This document shows, one piece after another, positions 1 through 13,300 of a stretch of 64,000 nucleotides of DNA (position 1 is its first letter; each line of letters starts with the position of its first letter). A program made the position numbers and the translations under genes. This DNA is from Lanius collurio (lineage: Eukaryota; Chordata; Aves; Passeriformes; Laniidae), in contig JACBWW010000028.1 in the NCBI GenBank assembly GCA_020086605.1, positions 6,139,877 to 6,203,876 of the forward strand, given 5' to 3'. The notes under the pieces are model-generated. The model saw nothing but the letters and a program-made list of their open reading frames with translations. It ran no database searches and was not told the origin of the DNA.

Positions 1-2629
1 ACAGTAAGTGTAATACAATTATCTTTAAATGTAGTGATTATGTGCCTGCCATTTCAGAATTTCTGAAGCACTTGGCATCTCTGTTTTGTAGTCTGGTAAA
101 AAAATACAAGCTTTTGGGTTTTGAATTTTTTTGTCCAACCTTGAACATGTTGGAAATCATACTTAACAATTGTGCCTAGTTCTGATTCTTTTTCAGTGTG
201 GAATTAAATTTTATATGTTCATAAAGTTATGCCTTTCAGAAAGACTTTAGGTCCTTTATAAACTTAAAATTATAGCCCCTAAAGATGATAGTTTTAAATA
301 CAATTTGATCTTCTTCCCATGAAAGAAACCTGAATTGGGAATAATATAAAAATTACAGTATATTAGATACTAAAAACTTATCAGAAATTATGTGTGTATC
401 TTTTGGTAACATCATCTCTCCTTTAAACTCATATTTATTTTTTGTATGGGGTCATTGCGTTATGTGATGCTGTCTTATAGCTGAAAAAATTGTATGATTT
501 CAAAAAAAAATAAATAGATGAATGTCCAAAATTAAGTCCTCATTGCTTTTAAGAGTAGTTAATTTGCTTTGATTTTTTTAGAAATTACAATTAGAATGCT
601 ATTCTAATGCAAGTTCCATGCAAGTCCTTTCTGTGGATAATATTCCAGAAAATAAAATATTCTGGGACTGCATGAAATTTCTTTTTCCTCCTCAATTTTG
701 GAAGTTTAACATCAACAAGTCAATCTGAAAAAGTCCATAAATCCACCCTATAGATGTAGAGTATGCTGAAGGGGTCCTGTGTTGTAATAAAAATAATAAT
801 GACACTGTAATTGGAAAGAACAACAGTTTGCTTGCATTTTTTAAACTTCATAAAATTGCCTCTTTTTTACGGTAAAGGACCAATTAAGTCATGCATGTAG
901 CTGTATTCTTGTGATAACAAATGTAAAGATTACATTGTGTTAAAATGAAAATAACAGGCACACATTTAAAAAGAAGATGAAGAAATGTAAATATATTTGA
1001 TTAATAAAACATTTCTATTACTGTACCTTAAGCCTTTGTCTCATGTTAATATTACTTACGGAATTTTGTATGTGTTCTGCAGAAAATCAAATATGCTTGA
1101 ATGACTGTGAAGGCAGCCTCAAATAATCAACACATCTTGCTGTAGTAGTTATTACCAGCTTCCAAAAGGTGCTTGCAGCTTGGAAGTTGCAAACTCTTGC
1201 AGCAGAAGACAATGAGATCAAGTTTATATTTCTTGGTCACTGAGTCCCACAATTCCTATTGACATATTGCTGAAGCATGCTACAGTCATGTGCTCAAGCA
1301 ATTTCTCAGCCAGATTTTGTAATATTTTTCTATAGGTTATTATGTAAATCATGCCATATCATAACCAAGTTTTTCTTTCCTGCCTACTTGAGTTCAGGGT
1401 TTTTTTAATGGTTGATGGCTTGAGTCCTGCTTGGTTACCTGAATCCTGATTAAAAGGATCACCATCTAGTGGACTAAGAATTTAAAAATTCCAGTTGATG
1501 TGAACTCTGAACTCATTCTTCAGAAGTCACTCCAAAACCCAATCTAAAAGCAGTACTCATGCTCTACTGCAAAGGACCTTCAGTACCTTTTTCAGCATTA
1601 TTTCACTGCCATTGTGTGTTTCAGAGCAGCAATTAGTTTGCTAAGTCACCCCTTGTTCCACTTGAAAAAATATCACTTGAGTATGTGAAAAATATGTCAG
1701 TTTCTGTCATTTTTCATGTTATATGACCTTTTACATAAGCACAAGAAAGAACATGGTAGAATAATTGTGCAAAACTACTGTATTTGAGAAAATACTCAGG
1801 TAAATTGGCCAGCAGACTGCCTGCTGATTTGCAAGTAGCAGGGATAGTCAATCATTCAAGGCAAGTTTCTATACATCCGAGGAAAGTTCTTTCCAACAAG
1901 AATTGAATTGAGTCATGCTATATGAGATTATATCACTCAGCCCAAATAATCTGTCATGTGCTAATGAGACACAAATGTCTAAAAGGGGTGGCGGGTGGAG
2001 GAGTCCTTTGGCTGACGGCCGAGTCTATGATATAAAAATATCCTGGGGTCCACCATCTTGCAACTCTTTGGGTGCATGATTTAGATGGGGTGAGACTCAG
2101 GTCTGCTAATATTTTTCTTTTAACTCATTTACTGAACTTTTTTAGTGGCACTGAGGACCAGCAGTGTGCTGCTTCCTTAATTTGTCTCTGAATGTGTTCA
2201 CTGAAACTTGGGGAAGAATGAATCCAATATTGAAGTGCAGAAGACCATGAAAGCAAGATAGCATCGGTTTTAATGTTTTGTTTTTTAATGTTTTGCTGTT
2301 GGTTTTTTTGTCCAACTAAAGAAGACACTTGCTCCGAAACATATAGACAAGATATCAGCAGCATCACTGCGCACACTACTTAGGTAGCCTCCTTGGCACC
2401 AAAAGGCATCTGCCAGTTAAAACAAGTCCAATGACTTCTTAACACCCCAAACCCAGGCAAATCTGTGATGACAGACAGATGTTGAAGCTGCACCCTGACC
2501 TTGGTGTACTGAATGTCAATTTCCCCCTCCTCAGACTTCTTTTTATACTTGCTAAAAGACAGCCAGCAAGACATTTTGAGAGCAAACTTGGCCAGCCTCA
2601 TGTTCCATGGTTGCAGGAGGATCTGACAG
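1..2629. other. Gene-free segment; possible 3' UTR end of an upstream neighbour
   Basis: No coding exon is recognised. An AATAAA at 1003-1008 sits in a U-rich plus-strand context that could mark the end of a transcript entering from the left. If human gene order holds, that neighbour would be PRDM6. A TATA-like ATATAAAAAT near 2029-2038 precedes a GGGGTCC sequence but no gene follows. The minus frame at 2125-2658 is open except for one TAA (2380-2382). Confidence 0.35.
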
Positions 2630-2715
2630 CCTTTTGGACTAATCAATATAATGCAGGGTCATTATATTGCACCCTTTTGGACTAATCAATATAATGCAGG
2701 GTCATTGTATGCAAT
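2630..2715 (+). repeat. Tandem duplication, two 43-bp units
   Basis: The unit beginning CCTTTTGGACTAATCAATAT occurs at 2630-2672 and again at 2673-2715. The copies are nearly identical through AATGCAGGGTCATT, then diverge slightly (ATATTGCA against GTATGCAA). The second copy runs into an imperfect palindrome at 2707-2726. Confidence 0.85.
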
Positions 2716-4482
2716 ATAATGCATACCAAGATGTCAGGTGAAAATAGACACCAACTATTGTACATCAAAATTTAGGTCCCTAAAACTTAGACGTGCTACA
2801 AGCAAGTGCATCAGATGAGGGTCTTCTTTTTTTTCTCAGTATTTTCTGATGGCCACCCTGAGGTTGATCCCTGACCAGCTAGTCAAGGGATAACCACAGG
2901 TGGCTTCTTTGCTCTAAATCTGAATCACTTACATAGGCAGAAAACAAGGACCACATATATCTGAACCACAGGTGCTTTCCTATTCATGTAAGTAAGGACA
3001 TCAGAAAACTAATGGTGTAGAAGGCCTAGATAACCAAATATGATTGGAACTGGTCCAAGGACACAGGAAGGGAAAAGGAATATATAGTCTATCACAAAAG
3101 AAATCAAAATCTTTGTACTCAGTGTGTCTTGTCTCTGAAGAAAACATTGACAAAATTTAAGTAATTTTTTTAAACTATTTTTATTACAGATAACATAACC
3201 TTAGGGACATCCACAGTTTTGGAAAGGGATATTAGTGAAGCCTAGGCCATCCATTACAGTTGTAGCTGTATCACTATATTTCTCCCCAATGTTGTCTTCT
3301 CCAACAAACACAGCAGATGAATGTTACCAATACTTCTCCATGGATTTAAACTTTTTCCAGTCTTAGTCTTTCTCCCCACTCTCATTTTGACTGTTAAAAT
3401 TTTCATCTATTTTACTTCTATTTTTTTTTCCCCTCTGACATTGCTGCATTCAATCATTCTTCTCATCTCTAGAGTTTTTACAAATAATTTGCAAATGACC
3501 AGAGAAGGAACTTGTATTTGTTTTTATTGGCACAATGAGTCACAGAAATACATTTTTTGTATAATCTTAGCCTCAATAGAATGAATCAAACTATAATAGT
3601 CATGCAGAGTTTTCAACCTGGAATTTATTTTTTTTTAGGGAGCCAAGAACATTTTAGCCTAAAGCACACATTACAGCAATCAAATAATTCTTCTGGAAGC
3701 TATTTAGCATTTTTTTGTTTGTTAGCCTTATATCAGGGCAATTGTTTTCTGTACATCCCAAGGCATAAAAGGTAATTATATATGCTGTAAATTAAAATTT
3801 TCATTAGAAAAATACTTTCTATCGAGTAAAAAAGAGCGCAATTAAGTGCATACACTGAGTCATAGTTGTAATGTCTGTATGTTTGTTTGAGTCTCTCAAT
3901 TTTCTCTTCATTTTCTTTAAAACATAGAAAATCAATTTCTTCTACTTATGCATAAGATCCTCAAGAATGGAGATAAGATATTCCTGTAATACTGTACCAT
4001 AGTTCTGCACAAAGAAGTGGTGCAGTAGTGTCTGATCAGTCCATGATAACAACAGCACACAACTCCCATCTTAGTTTTTGGAATAGCTTGTGTGACAAAG
4101 ATATATGTTCCATGACTATAGCCAGACACAACCGAAAACAGTATCTGGCTATTAATACCAGTTTGTTGAGCTTGTTTTTATTTAAAAGCCAATGATAGGA
4201 GGGTGTCTGCACTCTTCTTTTTTGGGAGGTAAGCAGATCTGGGGCATTTGAGCTCTGAAGGAAATTTAGAACCATATTGTGTCCGCCTTCAATCTTCCTA
4301 GTTGTGCTTTGCTGTGTGTTAATAGTAGAGCTCCCAGAGAAAGATCTTCCTTCAAATACATTATCAATAAAGATTCTTCATGTTGTTTTTAATTTTTTTT
4401 CTCTCAGAATTTGCTTTCTAGAAAAGTAAAGGGTTTGACTGAAGTGTGGGGGGAAAAAAGGGGCAGAAAAGAAAAGGAAATA

Positions 4483-4554
4483 CCTTCTATAAGTTTTAGG
4501 GGGAAGCAATTTAAAATGCCTTCTATAAATGTTAGGGGGAAATGTATAAAATGG
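4483..4554 (+). repeat. Degenerate tandem duplication, two units of about 36 bp
   Basis: Two consecutive units both start CCTTCTATAA, contain GTTAGGGGGAA or TTTTAGGGGGAA, and end AAAATG. They differ by several substitutions. A purine-rich tract lies just upstream (4448-4480). Confidence 0.7.
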
Positions 4555-7500
4555 ATTGATTTGTGCATGATACCTCTTCCTCAAGAGCTCATTTTCATCT
4601 ATAAAATCTTTCAAGAAAGGCCTCCTATCTAGATATAATTACTAGAGCAAGAAATTATAAACATTTTTATACTACAGATCATGAGTCTCCATAGAGTCTA
4701 ATGGTTGGGTTTTCTGTGCAAGCTTTTGAGTAACATTGTTGATTTTAAAAACATTGTTTTACCTTTTGCTTTGTCTGCAAAAAGAATTTTTCTCTTTCAG
4801 TTTTGCATGGTCATAAGGCCTTCATTCACCCCAAGTTATGTCCTAATGAAGTGAATGCATTGTGCATATGATATGTATTAACGATTTATACTGTAGATTA
4901 TGGAAGAATTTTAAGCCATGAGTGACTTTTCTCTTCCCTCTCCTTTGTTTGCTGGCACCTCTCTGGTTTAGGATTTTCCTGTGTTAAATAAAGTTGCTGG
5001 TTAGCTCCCTTTCTGCCAACAGCCTAAGCACAAGGGCTCTTTGCCCACAAAATCCCACGGCAGTCCCATGGATACTTCAGTGAGTAGTATGCTTCTAGTG
5101 CACCTCTATATTGTTTTCAGATGTATAAATTCCAAGATCTGCTCCCATCCCAGTAAAGGGCAGCATAGCTTCCTTTATATTATTAGCTTGTTATCTAAAA
5201 CAACCCCATATTAACGATCCAGATGTTGGTTTTGGTTTTACCTTGTTTTTCATTGTGATATTTCCTATCATGGAAATCACACATTTAAGAAATTACAGAA
5301 AAGAAAGGGAATCTGCATCAGTCTTAATTTCTTTGTGCCTTAATTTGCTTTGTAGCCCTCTCACATTTGAATATGTCATTAACCACACAGGTAAAATCAC
5401 AAGAAACAATACAAATTACCAGGTTGAATTAGAATATAAGCCTGAATAAAACAGCACTGCAAATATACATTAACATAGTAAAGCCATTAAAAATTATCAT
5501 TCATTTCTGTTATGGCAAAGCAGATACTGGAATTTTTTTGTAATCCCTACAGTGTTTACATGTGTAGTAAATTAATTGTCAAAGTACCTTGAGTGATGGC
5601 TTCACGTAAATTTTTTTTGGAGGGAGGGGAGCTGTTTTTCACAAAATGCCCAACCTATTCGACCTACTTAGTGAGGCTGAGATGATGCAATCTATCCTCA
5701 AATCTGTCACAACCATAGCTATACTCATTTAAAATAACCAATCCAATCATCCAGCTCTTGATTGTTTGATGTTCTTTCTGGCTTTACACTTTTGATTAAG
5801 AGGCTCAGCAAAGAGGTGAAGTTGCAGAATAGCAAAGGGTTCCTTGACCTAAAGAACTTGAAGTCAGCAGGTCACTTATAGTGACTGTGATTTATTGAAC
5901 AATAAACACAGCCTTGCCAAATCTCTTTTCTTTCCTCACTGGTCTATTTTTGCAGGCAACATATTCTTGTTCAGAGGACACATGCAGTGAACTTTCAGAA
6001 AAATTATTCTGTTTCAATATAAAATAAAATGTTATCTGTGATTCTGCCTAGCTATAATCATGTATTTTAATAGACCGATCCTCAGAAATGGAATAAACTT
6101 ATACTAATAGTCTATGCTACTGAAGAATGCAATCATTCTGTAATAAAACAAATTAAAACACTAGATCTCATTTCATTAAAAAATAAAACTTCTACAATGA
6201 GTCTCTTCTGGAGAGACTCACATGAAATTTTGGTCAGAGAGTAAAGAGCATTTTTTCTTGCATAGGTTTTTTTTTACTTGGGTCTTGTTGTGCCTAGTAC
6301 AAAACCAAGGATTTGCAATGAGGAAAGAGAAACATGTCTTTTCAAGCTAAATTCTTGTGGATTTTTTGGAGAGGACCATAAAAAAAAATCAAGGAAAGGG
6401 GGAAAAAGCAACAGGAAAATTCCTGATTGCATGGAAATAAATGTTTTCACATTTGGAAACATAGTATGATTGGCAACAATTTTAAGACACGGCTTAAACT
6501 AACAACACATAACTAAAGATCTAAGATTTAAGCCAGGATGGTTTTTATATTCTTTTTGCCTACCATGGTTTTCTTAATAGGTGTCTCTTGTAGCATATGG
6601 TCTTACTGTTCTACATAACTCATGGATGACGTACTCTCTTCTTCTTGTATATACAGGTACACATGCAGGCATTCACGCTCATCCTGTCTCTCCTTAATCT
6701 TTATTAATTCTTTCTCTTTCTAAAAATTCAAACTTTTCGTAAGTGAAAAGAAAATACAAAGTTAAGGGAATAAAGTGATAAAGTTGAGTTCTTGTGAAAA
6801 CAAGAAGAAAAATTTCTACCAGAAAATCTTACTATCTAATTTTAATATCCTTAACCAGAAAATGCATATATCATGCACAATTTTTTCATAAAATTTACTT
6901 TTCAGATAAGTGCTTAATTTGTCCCTAGGTTCAGCTAACTGCATTTTGCCTTGAATTAATTCAAGATAATCTTCCACATGATAGATCATCTGACTGTTGT
7001 TCTTACACACAGTAGTACTTGGGACTACTTGACAATCTTTACCCTGCATTTAAAATTAAATGCACCGTAAGAGAATGAAAAATAACTTTCTTTTAACCAA
7101 AACCTTTCCAAAGGAGATGGATGACTGCTATTCTGCTCCAAGAGATTTCATCCAGCGTATCCTGCCTTGGAGAGGGCAATTGCACCCTCACTGCTCAGCT
7201 GCCCTGCTGACTCTGTGAGCACTCTGTAAGCTCTGATCTCTATTAGGGTGAAAAGCTGAATAGATTCTTTCCTAAATATGAAACTTGCAGAGCAATTAAA
7301 AGCCCAAGAAGAGGAAGATCACATTCTGTATTCCATCCCAAATTTTAACATGTTCAAATAGGATTTATATACAGATAAACAAAGGATGTCTTTAAATATC
7401 AATAATCTTAAAAAAGGCAATCGTTTTCAGCTAGGAACTGCAGGGTTTGGAAGCTCAAGCTTTGTGTTTGTTTGCTTGCAATGGAGTTTTAAGTGAGTAC

Positions 7501-10355
7501 AGACTGATGTATAAAGCTAGTAACCAGGGGGCTGGCACCGCATTTTGTTCAGGGGTTGTTTTTTAATGTGCTCACACATCACAATAGATCTGCAGTGTCT
7601 GAGAGGAAATGTATCTACCACCAGTTCTGGGACCATTTGTATAACATAATTTATGTTTTTAATGCTCTTCCATGGTACCCTTGTGTTTCCAAATGCTTAA
7701 AGCTGCTAGAAGTAAATGATTTCTTTCCACTACAGCTCAAAGTGCCAGAAGGCAGGAGAAGTTTAAACCCAACTAAGATCAACATTGTGAGTTTACTTGG
7801 CCTCCACATCTAGCAACACAGTCATAAATTTCTTAGGCTTTTTATTTGAGAATTTAAAAGGCCCTACAGATTTGGCAAGTTTTCTGTAACAATGCTTCTC
7901 TATATGGCTTACAATGTTGGAAATCTCAAGATGAACTGGCATTGTATTTGATCAGAGGGGTCACTGTGTGACCAAGTACTTTCCCATTCAAGTGCTGTTC
8001 CACTGATGACCACTGCAATGGTGGCAACATCAAAATACCAAAAGCAACAAGGAATGGTGTAATTTCAGTTTCCATTCTGTGTCTTTCAGGTATTGTTCAT
8101 GCTCGGTAGAAATAGCGTCTTTGTTTAAACATCAGATGTTTTGTCCTTGGAAGTACTTTCACATGGTGTCCCTGCTGGGTACACACATGTCTAAGAGCCT
8201 TATGACTGACCTTACATTACTTAAAAACCCAGTATCCTCCTGGAACAGGGAGACTGTCACTAACAGGAGGTAACTGGACATAAATTCTGGTACAGCCTCT
8301 TGATGTGATGAGGATTATGAAAGATTCGTGTCACATTTATGCTGGCAAACGTTGACTTGTATCAGTGTTAGTGAAGCACACAGCCATCCAAACACTGATG
8401 GTTACTTTGCAGTCACTGAGCTGCAAATCAATGCAATCTCTATTGCTGCACATCATATAACCAGTGATGTTCTGCTGTGGTGTCTGTGGTAACAGGCAGA
8501 CTTTGGATGGCCAGTAACACTGGCTTAATGCTATCAAAGAGCTCTTTATTATTGTAAATATATGCAAGCTCCTTTACTCCCTGTTGAATTACATTTTCCT
8601 CCTTAAAAAACATTCTGTTGTTGAAGTTAGTGAGGCATTTTTCCCAATTTGTGTATTATGCAATACGGAAAGTATTTCTCAAAGGATCTGCTATTGTTTG
8701 CTGTGAGTGACTTAACCTCCTAAGGAAAGATAATGCCAGGCTTTTGGGCAGCATAAAGAGTACTTCTTGAGTACTGTCAGTAAATATGACAGTAATGATT
8801 CTTCCCTCCTTCTCTGAAAAAGGGGAAAGATGTTCCAAATATAGGTCAAACTTGTATTGGCTGGAAGTTTATAACTGCCTTAGATGTTACCTCAGTTTCT
8901 GCTGGCCTACTGCTGTAAAAGACTACAATCCTGGAACTACAGACCAGCACCACATTGTTACCTATGAAATACAGAAGTTTAAAAAAAATCCTGAAATGCT
9001 TTATGCATCCCCTTTCCTCAGCCCCCTGCTCATTTGCTGAGGCGCAAGAGAAGTCTGAGCCCCACAGCTATTTTTTGTGAACACTTTCCCAGGCTTCCTA
9101 AGCCCCACGTGCAAGGAGAAGGTTCAAACAACAGATACAGAAATGCACAAAGATCATCTACCAGCATCCATTAATTTTGTTCACCCCAATGGCATTGACT
9201 TCACTCTCAGCTTCATGAGTCATCATTTATGATCTCAGTAATTTACTGCAGTGGGCATGAGATATACCACAAAATCAATGAAAACGAAGGCAAATTCAGA
9301 ACTAAGATCAGGACCTGTAAGTCACTAATGTTCAAAAATGATGGAGTGAGAATTATTACATGGATTCCTATCGGCCTCAACTGTCCATGGTATAACTTGC
9401 CTGAGTGCAGCATGCATAGATTCTTTATTGTACACGAATCAGGCTGCAGTCTCTGCTGAACCACCTGGCCTCCTTAGCACTTAAAGATGTACTGCAAATC
9501 AATTATGAAAATAGAGTTTAGTCCATATTTATGGGCTGAATGTCCCTACTAGCCAGGCTCTAGGGGACATTCAGAACAGAAATACATTTCAGCTGCTCCT
9601 TTAAATAATTAGTTTTCCTCTGTGAAATCCTCTTGATAATGCTAGGTTCCCAGCAGATATGTCTGAATTCATCATCCTGTGGTGCCACAAATACAACGAA
9701 TCACAGGGCAATACTGGTAGCACTTAAATGTCTTCTATTCATGAAAAGTGTGATCAGAAAACAAAATTTCACTGTGCAAAGGAAGGCACACACCATCTCC
9801 ACTATAATTTTACTTGTCACTCCATGAGGCTATTCTCAAGACACTTGGATCTTGTTCACTGCTTATATTTATTTTTCAGATAAAACTGACAGAATAAAAA
9901 GATGTTCTCCATAAATATTATGTTAGAATTATTTTCAAATCTCTCTTTTAGAGCACAGAAGTTATTAAATTAGGCAAGTTTTGGATATGGTATAAGAAAT
10001 GGAAATTCATCAGCCATGAGGCCAAGGAATAATAAAGCTGCATCACTACCGTATTATTTGTCTTGCCAGGAAAGCTGTTCCCAAATATCCCCACTCCCTA
10101 ATAAGGTTATTGAGGAAGACAGGAGCAAAGGAATTAATTGAGAAGATAGAGTTCTAATTTTCCTAGCATTTTACTGTTTCTTTTGCTATAACTGCACAAA
10201 GGTCATTCAAACACTATCCACAGTATGAAAGACTGGTCAGTCACCTTCTCCTAATCCAAAGACCCAGCTGGGGACCTGCTGACAGAACAAAACACACCAG
10301 GAAGGAGGACAAGGAGATGACAGTGAATCTGGTACAAGGTAAGTGCTTGTTTGAG

Positions 10356-10375
10356 AAAGAAAGAAAGAAAGAAAT
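10356..10375 (+). repeat. (GAAA)n microsatellite
   Basis: About five GAAA units occur in a purine-rich context. Nothing else is notable. Confidence 0.75.
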
Positions 10376-13300
10376 GGGAAACAGATTAAGAAATAGAAAT
10401 GGAAATATCTTGAAAAAGGCCTTTGTAAAGTGTAGGCAATGGGTTGGAAGAAAGCTCTTCCGTTGGTGGAAAGAGTGTACTGCTAGGAAGTTTTTTAAAA
10501 GCTAATATGATGGAAGAAAATATTTTAAAATCCAGTTCAAAGCTTTAATAAAGCTTAAAATAGTCTTTCAGGCTATGTCAGGGAGAGGTGCACTGCATGG
10601 CACATGCCATAGTTTTAGGTCCATTTTTGGTCTGGACCAGAGATGTGGCTGGGGTGTGCAGAGGCAGAAAACCTAATAGAAGGGGAAACCTAAAAGAAGT
10701 TAGGAGAAAAGGCTGAAAAGTCCCTGGACCACATTGCACTTTGCAGTTAGATGGGACCACACATGGGACAAGGGTACTGTTAAAACCTATCTCAGGTTAG
10801 ATTGAGCCTTATCTTTTGAAGGACTTTGTTTCTTCTTTCCCTGAAATGCCAGAGGATATTAAGAAAAACAAATTCCAAATGGAACGTAACATAAGCCTGG
10901 TACTTTACTAAAAGAACTATTTTCTCTTTAATAATTTGGATGCCAGCTCTGTTACTGAAGCTAATTGGATCTTAAACCTGTTGCACTCTAAATCGTAAAA
11001 AAAAATAAGAAAATAGAAAAAACTGAAAAGCAAGTCTGGATTCAAACAGTTCTTAAGGGTCATAGAACAGAAGGAACTTTTGTCACCTGTCAACTTCCCT
11101 TGCAGTTCCTCTTTTATGAACCAAGTAAATCCCACTAACTTCATTGAGATTTCACACGTTCTCAGAGTTAGGCAGCTGTGCTCATTTGTTTGTAAGACAA
11201 TAACATTTCCTGACTTGAGGCCTTTAGTCCACCTTATTGAAAGACATCCACATGCTTCACAAAGTCATTGAAATAACCCCAGCAGCAAAATTAGATTGGT
11301 TCATAATGCCACAGAACTCTGAGGGATGCTTAGATTTATAATCTGTGCCCTAACTGTAAGATCTCTATCCAATATTTGGAGATTATTAGAGGATTTTCAT
11401 AAGGGAAAACATGCATTTGGCAAAATCACAATGAAAATTATCCTTTTGCCTTCATTGAAAGTTACTTTTCATAGAAGTTAACTTGCTGCAGTAATAAAGA
11501 AAAAAACAGAGAAAAGTACTCCTTGAATATTTTATTTCCAAGTTCTGATAAAAAAAATACAAGATAAAAGGGAGTGGAGACAAATTATAATCAATATGTT
11601 TCATTTTGTATTGCAGAAAGGAAAATGACTGTTAAAAGCCTATGCATAACCTTAAGCAATACCAGATGTGGTACAGAGAGAAGTCTGAACTGCTACTCAC
11701 AGTTTGGAGTTTCTTTCAAGACTGCTAAGAACAGGTAAATTTGATGGGTGAAAGCGTTATGCCAGAAGGAGCCAGTTAATGAAGCAGAGTCAGACCTGTT
11801 AAAAAGCAGCTACAATGTGGGACTCAGGCAATTTGTAAAGCATAATGCCTTGGACTGGCAATTCAAAACTAGGTAAGTATAGACATAATTTTTCTCAGGT
11901 TTAACCCAGCAAAAGGGAGATTTAATACAACTCTGTGAGGACATGACATAATCATCTTTTCAGTCCCAATCAGACCAGTGGTGTGCTGTTTTGTGACCCA
12001 TCTATTTGCCAGGCAGGATCCAGAGGGCTGAGCCTACAAACTCCATATGGTGTGAAAAGCAGGGACAATAAATGCAGTGCAACCAGGCTCCCTAAGAGAT
12101 TTTTGCCACCCACAGCCCCCCTTTCTGGGCAGGCACTGTGGGAGCTCCCCTGACATGTATGTGACCTAGAAGCAATCCAAACACAACATCTGCAGGTATT
12201 TTGGAGGTTCTTTTAAGTGTTTTGATTGTTTGTTTTTTTCTTTTTTTTTTTTCCACTTCATAGGACATGAAAGATGTTGCCATGTTATAGTTATAATTTT
12301 GGTTTGGGTACTGCTCACATGTGATTGTATATTCTGAAGGACTGGAAAGTGCTACTGCAGTGCAAATAGTAAATTACAGCTTCTATTGTGAGGCATTATT
12401 CACAAGTCATGCAGTAGTCCTTCATTCTCACCTCAGGAGGAAATCAGCTCAGATGGTTATTACAGATTCTCCAGATCTGTCTGAAGCACAGGTTATCATA
12501 AAAAGAAATAGCCATGTAAATCTCCTGTACCAAATTATACAGACAGTTGCTGGACAACTGCGTAAATTCTAGCGTGTTTCATCCAGACAAAATAAACCAG
12601 AAACAACAAAAAATAAAAATACAAATCAAACCCTTCTCTTACACAGCAGACTTCTCTGGTCAAACTTTCCCCTTTTCACTAGTTCTAGATTGTGTTATGA
12701 ATTCTACAAAAACAGACTCTAGTGAATGATTCTTCACAGACAGGCAGACAGGCTAAATGAGGAAAGGCTTTTGCCAGCTGTAATTTTTCTGATCTGTGAT
12801 CTGTGCAGTATATTCTAAAAAGCCAAAAATATCCACATGCTCTCAGAGGATAGGTCAGATCTAGACGGAAGGCCAAGAAAACTCCACAAATTTCAACTTT
12901 GGAGCTAGCCAAAATAAGGGAGTTCAAGCTTACTAGAGCTCCAGCTTTAATATTAATTTTCTTCAAAGCCCCTGCCTGCAGCCCTCTCATCTTTTCTTCT
13001 GTCCCATCCTGAGTGAATGACTGCACACTCCCTCTGTTTTTAACAAATGGCAACCAAGGTCAGGAAAGCCTCTAACAGTGGCTGGGCATAGAAAGGTGTG
13101 TGAAACTGCACAATAACACAAAAATTACAGTATCTCAAATATGGCAAGAGAACAGCTTGTAAAACTTGTTAAATGACCTTCTGTAGGACAGCAGTCAGTG
13201 AGCACTTATGTTCCTGTCCCAGGGCTTTACTCAGCCTTACTGGTAGTATAGCCACAGAGAGAGGCTATACTCAGAGTGTGGACTTGGCTGTACATGCAAA

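Noticed and set aside
1981..2110. A solo LTR or promoter around the TATA-like motif at about 2030
   Set aside because: Only a TATA-like word and a short GC-richer flank are visible; no second copy, ends or downstream gene support it.
12685..13053. 122-codon minus-strand ORF
   Set aside because: It resembles no protein, has no splice or regulatory context, and is within chance length.
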